NCBI RefSeq assembly: GCF_048128805.1
Contig: NC_136008.1
Location: 20,502,459 to 20,566,458, forward strand
Reading direction: 5' to 3'
DNA: 64,000 nt
DNA from: Centroberyx gerrardi
Taxonomy: Eukaryota; Chordata; Actinopteri; Beryciformes; Berycidae
How positions within the stretch are numbered: position 1 is the first letter of the stretch; each line of letters begins with the position of its first letter. A program made the translations under genes and the position numbers. Below, piece by piece: positions 32,910-43,526 of the stretch. The notes below the pieces were generated by a model. That model made no database searches and was not told where the DNA came from. It saw nothing but the letters and a program-made list of their open reading frames with translations.

Positions 32910-32981
32910 GCTTAACACTACATCAAGTATCAACCAAGTTTTCCCATGTCTGCTTGGAGTTTGTGTTTGTTCCCCTCTGTT

Positions 32982-33032
32982 TCCCCAGGGAAGAGCGGCT
33001 CTAGTGCTTGACTTAGAGCCTCTCCCTGGGGA
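32982..33032. other. Strong 19-bp imperfect hairpin
   Basis: The arm tccccagggaagagcggctc (onward to 33003) pairs with tagagcctctccctgggga (33014-33032), leaving a 10-nt loop and two small bulges (A at 32992, CG at 32996-32997). It is 72 bp beyond the hAT element. Role unknown. Confidence 0.6.
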
Positions 33033-33039
33033 GACGAGG

Positions 33040-34815
33040 GCCGAGGAGAAAACTAAACCATGCATCTCCTCAGATAAAATTCAATATGTGCAAAGCTTTA
33101 ACTTAAAATGTTTCAATAACTTTCAAAATCATGCAGCATAAAACATAATGACTGAAAACCCCAGAAAGCAATATCTAACCTCACTTAATCAAGAGTGCCT
33201 TCCTAGATGATTTACGAACATCTTTATGAACACTTTCTTTTAAAGTGCTATTACTTTAAACTGAGCGTACTGTTCTCTGGTGTAAAGGAAGTTTTGAGAA
33301 AGCTATTTATTCTGTATGCTGAAGGAGAAGGCAAAAGCTTTTCGTTTAAAGCAGAGTACAGCAATAAAATAAAGAAATGTGTGAGAAGAAACAAGAGAGC
33401 AATCTCATCATTTCCGTCAGTTTTCACCATGCAGTAACAATTTGCTTCCTCAAGAATCTGTTTGTAGTTAAGAGACACATCAATCTTGTGTGATTGCCAA
33501 CAAAGCTGCTTCTGCAGAACCTCGCCACATTAAGACGACGACATGCAGACACTGATGGAGCATACAGCCGCCGAGCGAGGCATACAAAATCCTGACTAAA
33601 GCAGGAAAATTAGACCGTGCAGGCTAATGTTTCCATCAGCTGAGCAAATCAAATTGTGAATAGAAAGGGAGAGGCCGTGGCGTGAAAGAAGCCATGTAAT
33701 CACAGCTTGTTTCTCGGAGGCCCGAGGTAATCGGCAACAGGAGCGCAGCCTTTATAAAATGTCAGTGGTCGATAAGCCCGAGGCCACGGGGGGGCTGAAA
33801 ACAACTCATGTTCCGACCACCTCGCCATTTGTGAGGCGGTCTCGGTAGACAGCGGTGACGTAATAGAGGTACAGGTGTCATTCAAGCTAACGAGGATAGT
33901 TGAGTCCTCTTCCCAATCTCGAGCAGACAACCCCCTCAAGTCAAAGATCTGCACTTGATCTGGAAACAGGACAGTTTTTCGGCCAAGGCGCCTTAAATTG
34001 ACTTCATTCAGTTGCAATTGCAGCAATAACAACTAGTTGAAACTACCTTGTCCTGATAGGGAAGCCTCTCAGACAGCCTATGTCTTAAGTGTGGATAGCA
34101 GTCATAGTGCTTTTACAAGTAATCTGTTTCTCTCACAGTAGTTACTTCAGGACAAGCAGGGCCGGCGTGTTTCCTCAGCTGGCGCTCCAGATTCTGTTCC
34201 TCACATGTGAAAAGTGTCATATGGATGTGTATTGAGCTGCAGGTCATTTAGCCCCTATCTGCTAGGATGCTCTCAGGTTAAACAGTCCAAACACCACAGA
34301 CCTAGATACACTACGCCTTGATGAAAATAATGATTTGTGGGTATTTGCTTAACATTGTTGCCGGTCATTCATCTTAGCTATGTGTTGACAAAGTCAGTCA
34401 TTTGGATTGAAAATTTCCATCCCGTTGTTGGCATGAAGAGTTCAAATTAGCTTAAGACAGTACAGTATGTACTGATACTGACTGAAACTGTACTGATAAC
34501 AGAATGATAACATGTAAGAGCTCCTTATACAAGCAATCAAAACCATTCAACAACATGCAGCAATCACCATTACGTACTGTACAGGCACTATTATAAACAT
34601 TATAGTAGCATAATTACTGTTCGATGAAACATTATCAGATTTGTAGTTTTTAGATTCAGTTTTTACAAATCAAATACAGAGAGGTAAATATGATATTTGC
34701 TTCCAAGCCAAATGTAGATAGGAAAAGCAAACAAAAACACCCTTTACAGTGAGGAGTTGTGTAATTTTTTTTTTTTATATATATAAGATATGGTGGGAGT
34801 AGTGCCAGGTGTGTG
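33040..34815. other. Intergenic DNA
   Basis: No gene. The stretch 33490-34020 is GC-richer and free of obvious repeats, and could be a conserved non-coding element. A poly-T and TA run lies at 34767-34790. Confidence 0.5.
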
Positions 34816-35029
34816 TAAGGCAAGGCAAGGCAAGGCAAGTTTATTCATATAGCACATTTCAGCAACAAGGCAATTCAAAGTGCTTTACATAAAACATTAA
34901 AAGCATCGAGACAAAGTGAAAAAGATCAAATTCATATAAAAGAACAAGCAAAATGCATTGCATTAAAAGAATCAAATCAAGTAAAATAGAAAGATATTTT
35001 TACCCCCCTAAAGGAAACACAAAATCAAG

Positions 35030-35515
35030 CGGCGTTACTTCTTGGTATTGAGTAGTCACTCTCACACTGGTGACACTGTCAACCAGTATACGATTAAGTG
35101 TGCCTTACCTCTCCAATGATAATCACAACTTAAAAGACCTTTTGTCGGCCTCACCGGACAGAAATATGTATAGCGTTATAACTTTTCGGAGAGTGAACTC
35201 CCTCAATTCTTCCTTTCAAAAGGAAATCAATTTTGATGAGATCATGAAGGATTCTTAGAATGAGCATAGATTCTTTCCGGTGGTCTTACCCCGCCACATA
35301 GGCAGGCCCCACAGCCCTTATAGGACTTGTCAAATGTTCCTTTAGAACAATACACAGATCAGCTAAGCAATTACAATTATAAACTTCAAGCAATCCTTCA
35401 ATTCTCAATATAGGTTTGTGGATCCCATCAGAGCGGAGAAACTACTCACCGGAGTTCCTCTCAACTCCTGCTGGGATCCTGTTCGTGACGCCAATTGATG
35501 AATCATTTTGTAAAA
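35030..35515. mobile_element. Unidentified segment embedded in the L2 3' region, with a primer-binding-site-like motif
   Basis: The L2-like 3' sequence on either side (34818-35025 and 35520 onwards) is separated by about 490 bp that I cannot place in L2. Its minus-strand start reads TTGGCGTCACGAACAGGATC, resembling a retroelement tRNA primer-binding site. The ends share short inverted similarity (ggcgttac / gtgacgcc). No long terminal repeats were found. Confidence 0.3.
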
Positions 35516-35663
35516 TAAACCCACTAAATAATAACAATAAAAATAAAGTTCATTAAAGAGCTAAGAGAATAGAAAACAAAAATAGGCTAAAATAGAATAA
35601 GACAGGTATAAAATACAAGAATAAAAGTTGCAGTGCAATGTAAGAAATGAATAATTATTTGAT

Positions 35664-36644
35664 TTAATAAAAGGCAGTGGCAAACAGAAAAGTCTTCAGC
35701 CTTGATTTAAAAGAACTGAGAGTTGCAGCAGACCTGCAGTTTTCTGGGAGTTTGTTCCAGATATGTGGTGCATAAAAACTGAACGCTGCTTCTCCATGTT
35801 TAGTTTTGACTCTGGGGACAGAAAGCAGACCTGTCCCAGACGACCTGAGAGGTCTGGACAGTTCATAACGTAGCAGAAGATCAGAAATGTATTTTGGCCC
35901 TAAACCATTCAGTACTTTATAAACCAACAGTAGTATTTTGAAATCAATTCTTTGACAGACAGGAAGCCAGTGTAAAGACCTCTGAACTGGAGTGATGTGA
36001 TCCACTTTCTTGGTGTTAGTGAGGATTCGAGCAGCAGCGTTCTGAATCAGCTGCAGCCGTCTGATCGATTTTTTAGGGAGACCTGTAAAGACACCGTTAC
36101 AGTAGTCGAGTCTACTGAAGATAAATGCATGGACAAGTTTTTCCAAATCCTGCTGAGACATAAGTCCTTTAATCCTTGATATATTCTTAAGGTGATAGTA
36201 GGCTGACTTAGTAATTGTAAAAGTCTTAATGTGGCTGTTGAAATTCAGATCTGAGTCCATGACTACACCAAGATTTCTGGCTTGGTTTGTGGTTTTTAAC
36301 ATTACCGATTGAAGCTGAGCACTGACTTTTAATCGTTCTTCCTTGGCTCCAAAAACAATTACTTCAGTTTTATCTTTGTTTAATTGAAGAAAATTCTGGC
36401 ACATCCAATCATTGATTTGTTCAATGCACTTACTCAGTGCTTGTATGGGATTATAGTCCCCTGGTAATATGGTTATGTAAATTTGTGTGTCATCTGCATA
36501 ATTATGGTAACATATTTTGTTGTTTTCCATAATCTGAGCCAGTGGAAGCATGTAGATGTTGAATAGAAGAGGCCCCAGAATGGAGCCTTGGGGAACTCTG
36601 CATGTCATTTTTGTCCGCTCAGATGTGTAATTACTTATAGACAC
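35664..36644 (-). pseudogene. Reverse transcriptase C-terminal portion of the L2 LINE
   Basis: The longest open fragment (326 codons). It holds the RT palm motif YADD near its residue 49, preceded by [14 protein letters not shown], and the C-terminal family region. The upstream half of the RT lies beyond the hAT insertion at 36679-37718. Confidence 0.88.
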
Positions 36645-36678
36645 AAAGTAGTCCCTGTCCTTTAACTAGGATTCAAAC

Positions 36679-37116
36679 TAGGGCTGCAGCTATCGATTAT
36701 TTTAGTAATCGAGTATTCTACCGATTATTCCATCGATTAATCGAGTAATCGGATAATAAATACTTTTGCTTTATTAAAGAGCAATAGTAAATATACAAAA
36801 GAGAAAAGCTGTCCGCACGAAGCTGTCCATACGACACTGTGATTTACTGAAAACGAGGTGAAATAATTATTATTATTGATATTTATTACTAGGCCTAAAT
36901 ATCATACAAGTTCATAAGACTGGCTAATGTACATTTATTTGCTATGTTGAAGGGTTGCCCTACACCTGCTGACCCTACTCACTGCAATCAAACTAAACTG
37001 AATATACCTGCTGTATTGGACTGGTGCATTTTAGGCTCCAATTGCTACTTACACCACCTGATATTTTGCTTTCTGGGGTATTTTATGCATCACTGTGAGG
37101 GGAGTAGGTGTGTGTG

Positions 37117-37162
<46 letters not shown>

Positions 37163-37718
37163 TGTGACTATCATAATAATAACATGAATGAAGCTCAGGC
37201 TTTCACAAATTGACTGCAGCATTTTATTTTCTGTGGTTATTTTCTTGAGCAAAACTTAGCTAACTTAGGGACATCATAACTAGCCACCATATTGATTTAC
37301 GTTCTTAACTAGCCATTACATATAGCCATAATTAACGTGCATTCTTTACTTGCCTTAACATTGCTTCCCATGGTCAGAAAAAGTCGGCAGATTTGTCGCT
37401 AGTCGCTTTTGAGAAATAAAGTCGCCAGGGGGGTCTGAAAAGTCGTTAAGTCTAGCGACAAAGTCGCCAAGTTGGCAACACTGGATCCGAAACTTTGGAC
37501 ACTTTCTGTCGTTTTCTCTGGCCTGTCTCTTCTCTTCGCCCCTAGCTATTTTCTCTCTCTTTCTTCAGCGCGTTGTGCAACAGTAATAATCATCCGTGCG
37601 AAACACTGAGTGTGTATATAGTTATATGGATTAAACGAAGCTTCGATGCAAAGAATTTGCATCGATGATTTTTAGTAATCGAGTTACTCGAGTTTCTCGA
37701 GGAATCGTTTCAGCCCTA
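36679..37718. mobile_element. 1040-bp hAT element inserted in the L2 reverse transcriptase
   Basis: The ends TAGGGCTGCAGCTATCGATT and ...ggaatcgtttcagcccta are inverted repeats of the common hAT 'TAGGGCTG' type. Both sides have the 8-bp direct repeat ATTCAAAC (36671-36678 and 37719-37726), a perfect hAT target-site duplication. Subterminal regions are rich in 'atcgattaatcgag' motifs. A (GT)n array lies at 37107-37167. No transposase frame, so non-autonomous. Confidence 0.93.
37107..37167. repeat. (GT)n microsatellite inside the hAT element
   Basis: gt units with 'gc' and 'at' interruptions. Confidence 0.93.
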
Positions 37719-38251
37719 ATTCAAACCAATTTAGTACTGTGCCAGAAAGTCCCACCCAGTTTTCTAGTCGGTCTAGTAAATGTTGTGGTCGACCGTGTCG
37801 AATGCAGCACTGAGATCCAGTAATACTAAAACTGAAATTCTGCCACTGTCTGCGTTTAAGTGGATGTCAATGAAGACCTTAACAAGAGCAGTCTCAGTGC
37901 TGTGGTGTGATCGAAATCCTGACTGGAAGACATCAAAACAGTCCCAAGAACTGGTTCAGCTGTTGAAAAACAGCTTAAAAACGGGGAGGTTTGATATGGG
38001 CCTATAATTGTTCATTAGTGACGTGTCTAGATTGTTCTTTTTTAAGAGTGGCTTGATGACTGCAGTTTTCAGGGCCTGTGGAAAGACACCTGAGAGAAGA
38101 GACATGTTTACAACTTGTAGAGGGTCTGAGGCCATGCAATTTGAAACATTTTTGAAAAAACCTGTTGGCAGAATATCAAGGCAGCAGGAGGAGGATTTCA
38201 GATGTTGTATAATGTCCTCCAGGTTTTTATGGTTGATCGGATAAAATTGTA

Positions 38252-39157
38252 TCATGGTATTTGAATTGATTTTAAGTGGACACAGGGGCAACACATATCC
38301 TGTACCTGATATGGAGGCACTGACTGCTTGTCTAATTTTCTGAATTTTGTCAGTGAAGAAGGAGGCAAATTCCTTGCGGATAGAAGTTCAGAGGCTACTG
38401 TCACAGGAGGGTTTGTTAGCCTGTCGACAGTAGCAAACAAGGCACGTGCATTATTATTGTTTTTGGCGATGATGTCAGAGAAAAAGGACTGCCTTGCATT
38501 TCTCAGTTCCAAATTATAAATGCGAAGTCTCTCTTTATAGATGTCATAATGAACCTGGAGATTTGTTTTTCGCCACCTGCCTCCTGCCTCTCTTTTTTCT
38601 ATTCTTACCAGCGTGGCATTTCTCCATGGAGATCTTTTCTTACCAGAGACAACCTTCACCTTAGTGGGTGCAATGGCATCAATAACATTTGTAATTTTAG
38701 AATTGAAATTATCTACAAGCTCATTGACTGAGACCCAAGAGAGGGCGGGTGTGGAAGAGAAAGCCTGAATAAATAATTCACTGGTGTTTTCAGTGATATA
38801 CTGTTTTGTGATTACCTCTGTTTGAACATTTGTGTGCACGGAGATAGTACTCTCAAAGAAAACACAGGAATGATCAGAGAGAGCAACATCAGTCACCACA
38901 ACCTTAGAAATGTTCAGACCCTTGGAGGTAATTAAGTCCAGAGTGTGCCCCTTGTTGTGTGTGGGCTCCGTCACATGCTGAGTCAGTCCATCAAGAACAC
39001 TACACAGTTCTTTAGTCCCTTTGTCTTGGGGGGTGTCAACATGGATGTTAAAATCACCAACAATAACTACACAGTCAAAGTCAATACAGATTATAGACAG
39101 CAGTTCAGTAAAGTCATCAAAAAAAGGTTGCACAGTATTTCGGTGGCCTGTAGACAT
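38252..39157 (-). pseudogene. Apurinic-type endonuclease C-terminal portion and linker of the L2 LINE
   Basis: 301 codons with GDFNIHVD and ALSDHS, catalytic motifs of the exonuclease-III-like endonuclease of non-LTR retrotransposons. The N-terminal part of the endonuclease lies in other frames at 39117-39516, which shows frameshift decay. Confidence 0.85.
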
Positions 39158-39640
39158 TTAGGAATATAGCTCGAGAAGAGGAATTCAACTGAAGAGCCAC
39201 ATATTCAAAAGAAGCAACATTTCCATAAGATATCTGCTTGCATTGGAGGGAATCATTAAACAAAATGGCAACTCCACCTCCTTTCTCATGCACTCTAGCT
39301 TCACTCATAAAACTGAAGTTGGGAGGGGTTGACTCGATAAGAACAGCTGCACTTATTATTGCTGCACTTGTTATCTTGGTCTAACCAAGTTTCAGTTAAA
39401 AACATAAAATCAAGATTGTGCTTGACAATAAAATCATTGATTAAAAATGTTTTTCCTGCCAAAGACCTGACGTTTAATAAAACTAGATTTAGTGTGTTAA
39501 AATGTGTGTAGAGCACAACATTGTTCTGCTCCTGATGGCAGAGCAGCTATAGGAGCCTTCCTGACCTTGCCCATGCCTTTCTCCTTTGACAGTAGATAGA
39601 AGTGTTGCTGAGTAACAACAGCTAGCTGTTCCTTCTGCCC

Positions 39641-41094
39641 AGTACATACTGTATGGCTTCCCATTTCTCATTTTAGGGATACAAATGACCATCTATCACA
39701 CTTCTTAATTATATTCCTGAGACCATACTGAGATGGACAGTCATTTTGAATTCAGCACAATAACTTCGGAGGAGTAGCACAGCTGAGTGAATAGTTTATG
39801 TAAAACAATGGTGAGCACAGCCACAGCAGTCTAATTTCTTCATGAAATTTCCAATTAAGGATCTGGATTCCAGAGGTTCATCGATCTGATTTTCACTGCA
39901 ATTTCCGATTTTCAGGAGCTAACACCAAATGATTGATGACCCTCAGCCTTTTCAAAGGAGATCAAGCCAAATGTCTCTCAATCTCTCCCTTTCTCTCTCT
40001 CTCTCTGTCTCCTTCTTTCTCACAACCAGCATACAGTTGTATAAAAACACACCCAACATAAGCTTCGCACAATCTTTCAAAGTATGGCTGGAGCAGATAG
40101 TATTCTTTAGTTTATTTTTTGCTTCAATATTATACAGTATAGTCAAACACACACATGGTACTCATCCTATGAAAGTCTTGTCAGTTTGACTGTCCATAAC
40201 AAATCATGGGATCTAATGAAGCCAGTTCATATCAATGTGCACCTTTTCACTGTAACCTGCATGACATGAGTACTACAGGGGAAACAAACAGTAGCTGTTA
40301 GGGCAATTCATTACCAAAGCCTGAATAGAGGTACCAATACCAGAGCGCTGACCATTTCAAGCCTCACATTTATAAAAGAGCAGGCTTCACACATTAGCAT
40401 TGAGCTGATGAAAAGAGATAGGAACAGGTGAGCAGTGGAGTGCCTCTTCCATTTAGTCTACTAAAATACAACTCGATGCACATTACCTTGGTCAGGCCTC
40501 TACACCGTCTCCCTCTATTAGATGCAAGGCCATATTGGTGTACCAGGAGCAACATAATAAACCTTATTTGTGCACGCTGGCATAACGGCAGACAAAAATA
40601 ACCCAAGGATTCAGAGAAGGAGCTTCATTTGTCATGTACTGACTCACTCCTGCATGGGCATTATCATCAGAACGAGCACTGAGGTGAGGCTGCATGACAT
40701 GAGCACTACAGGGGAGACAACAGAAAAATGTGCATTTCACTTAATTTTAGCATTAAAAAAAAATCATTGGATCGTTTTGGATTTAAAACGACTCTCGTTT
40801 TTATCGACCCGTTGACTCTGAGGTCCTCTTGCAGCCCCAGCTGGGAGAAACCCCGCTCTGTGACCTTGCAGTGAGATTTTATTCCAAGTCAGAAGTGAAA
40901 GAACGGTCCCAAGTGTCGTAACACTGGGCATTTCACAGAATATCTTATCACGTTAGTGGAGGGTAAGGATTGCTTATCTTTTTAAACCTGACCTGCTTTG
41001 AGGAAAAAGTAAATATTGGTTAATTGCCCTTCAGCAAGGCTGCAGTAGTTCTTTGGCAAACTGCCACTGCATTTTGGCTCAGACTTTTGATGCT
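39641..41094. other. Intergenic DNA
   Basis: No gene. A CT-rich run lies at about 39980-40012. A ~34-bp direct repeat 'ctgcatgacatgag..actacagggg' occurs at 40257-40291 and 40690-40723. Confidence 0.5.
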
Positions 41095-41475
41095 AGGAAG
41101 TAGGTTTTGACCGTTATGGGTTTTTGAAGGCAGATACTGATACCAACACTTTTGGACTGAAATTGCTGATGCTGATACTTTGTGCTTCAATACCTTTAAA
41201 TTAGTTTGCAGTGTTCAGTGTTTATACAGAATTGTATTCTTTATTCAGGGTGGAAAAGCCTCTGAATTTAAACCATAATGGTATACTAAAATCTGCATTG
41301 AAACTACTATTGCTACTCCACCTACTACTACTACTATATAACTATAATAATAATAATTAGTTAGCATTTAGCATACCTGTGTGGAATCTGGTCAAAATGT
41401 CACATTAGAATCAGTTCAGGTTAAGGGCTTCCCATAGACAACCAGTGTAGTATTGATCAATTCTACAATAAATAC
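41095..41475 (+). mobile_element. Interspersed repeat, 'gatatatcgg' family, copy A
   Basis: Shares with 52210-52710 (inverted) the blocks 'cagggtggaaaagcctctga', 'caaaatgtcacat' and 'gtagtattgatcaa', in the same order. Probably a non-autonomous hAT-like element, by analogy with copy B, whose end reads 'agggttaggctgatatatcg'. Confidence 0.7.
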
Positions 41476-43067
41476 TGTATGTAATCAGACAAACTGCATC
41501 ATATCCATCATATCAAAGGTGGAAGAGACGGACTGGACCATATTCTATTTATAATAAAAGGATAAATAAATAAAAGGACAGCATATACTGTATGTTGGCA
41601 AACTTATATTTCAGTCTAAGAAGCATTGTTATGCTTCTTGCTTCCCACATGCAACATCAATAGGAATTGTAATCCATTATCATTTGTCTTTAGAATGCCA
41701 TTTTCCATCCCACCAATTAATAGACTGGTCCAATTTCCTTTTCATTATTGCATGCATGTGTGCAGTGCTTGTGCATAATGTGACCTATCGGCTTTGTGGC
41801 CACCTTGAGAGACAGAGCTGCATTTTGGAGACACTTTCACTGTAGCACCAACAAAACCCTGACATGCATACATGGCCACGCCACTGACACTAGTCTGTGA
41901 AAATAACTTTTTCCACATGAAAACAAGGCACGTCCTGTCAGGAATCTCCTCTGCTTCATCCACTGGCCTGCAGGTTAGTCATCTGCACGCTTTATCAAAA
42001 AGACAAATCAAAAAGGTCAGAGAGGAGAGCCACGGTCAGGTCTGGACACGCTGAATCCCCTCCATCACAAACCAATCTCTGAGAAGGGCAGGAGCGACCT
42101 GACGGAACAATTGCTAGGGATAACAACCAATGTTACGCTTTATTGGCGGATAACTGTGTGAGTGTGTGGGTGTCAGGAGGGTGGCATCTCATCCACAGTA
42201 ATAGTATAGAAAACCTTACTTGTCTGGCTCACTTGACATCAAACCATTGAATGAGTTTCAAGTTATCTAATGGCAATTATGTCTAATAGTTGTTTGTCAT
42301 ATAGCTCACACAAACCAGCCCTGTTCCTCTTTCCCAAAGTATCTTTGACAATGTATGTGAACTACATCATATTCACCTTCAGCTTTATTCACCTGGAGAA
42401 AGCTAAAGCAACAGATAGATTAAAAAAACATGCATCAGATAAAAAAAAAAAAAACCTGTGCATCAGATAAAAAAAACAAAACAAGCAAAACATGCATCAG
42501 AGAGAAGCTCAAAAAACACACATTTGAGCCCGAAGTAAGACCATACTTTTTAAACACAAACATGAGGCTTACTTTGCCCTTCACTTTAGCAAAAGGGAAT
42601 GCCAGTCACAAAAAATACTTTTTTCCCCAGCAACAACCAAACTCCCAACATGGTCTTCAACTGAAATACAATTTTCTTGTAACAATTCATTGCAGCCTAT
42701 CCAGCGAATGCCAGTTCAGCCTTAGTCATGCTTAGCAGATCCATTACCTTAAGAAAAGGAGTTAGCATCCAGCAGGTTGGAGAAAGAGTTCCTGCTCCCA
42801 TGGAACAGATCTTGTCTACTTGGGCTGCAGAATGAAAGGCAAATTAAATGGTGTGTGATTTCTAAGCCTTGTTAGAGACTGCTTGCCTCAAAGTCTGTCA
42901 AGAGCAACTGTAATTGCCGTGGAAGGTTACAGCTGAACAGAGAATTGGCCTGACTTAGTGACTTTGCTCAGAAGCCATACAGTATATATTTTGTACTATT
43001 ACATATACTGTTAATACATATGTAATCTCTGTCCACCAATAGGATCAGGATTGTGATTACATACATA
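41476..43067. other. Intergenic DNA
   Basis: No gene. Three imperfect copies of 'catgcatcagataaaaa' lie at 42428-42505. Nothing else recognised. Confidence 0.5.
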
Positions 43068-43524
43068 AAGCTGCACTAGGCAACTTTGCATTTTGGCGGC
43101 CCCAAGTGGCAGCGAGAGATAATTGTTTCAATTTTTGAAAGTTTGAAGAACTTCATTACCCAGAAATCATGTAATATGACATCAGCAAACTGCTCACTCC
43201 TCAGATCTAAAAGTCTTCTTAGTGGCTGGTGGTGAAGAAATTCAGCCATTGTTTTTGAGTCCAGCTTTCTCTGGACGGGGCGAACACCCGCTGTTTAGGA
43301 GACAGATTTGTATTTCATTTACTCTTAAGTTTTGATTCATCACCTCCTGTTTGGAGAAGATTTCCTGCCAGTGACCATACTACCACAATTTAATTTGATT
43401 AAATAAGGCAAATCTATGGCATCTCCAGTAGGAGGGAGGCTCTTCTCTGTTGCAGCCCCACTTTGTGATTTTATGCTGATTAGACGGGTGTATTTTTACA
43501 TAAAAATCTTGCCTAGTGCAGCTT
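43068..43524. mobile_element. 457-bp MITE with 16-bp perfect inverted ends and TA flanks
   Basis: Starts AAGCTGCACTAGGCAA and ends TTGCCTAGTGCAGCTT. TA dinucleotides flank it at 43066-43067 and 43525-43526, as for Tc1/mariner-type insertions. There is no transposase frame. Confidence 0.88.
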
Positions 43525-43526
43525 TA

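Larger units (their letters stand above)
34818..39640 (-). mobile_element. Decayed L2-type LINE (non-LTR retrotransposon), interrupted by other elements
   Basis: Read on the minus strand. The endonuclease domain begins near 39516 (LLNVRSLAGK, FLTETWLD), continues in a shifted frame at 39117-39308 (GGGVAILFNDSL), and then at 38252-39157 with catalytic GDFNIH and SDH motifs. The reverse transcriptase starts at 37956-38294 (NYRPISNLPVFK), runs to 37727, resumes after an inserted hAT element at 36661, and covers 35664-36644 with [12 protein letters not shown], the catalytic YADDTQIYI and the family C-terminus ([24 protein letters not shown]). The 3' tail at 34817-34839 is (GCAAG)n on the plus strand, with 'gcacatttcagcaacaaggc', the usual teleost L2 end. 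Several frame breaks mean it is inactive. The 5' end is approximate. Confidence 0.9.
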
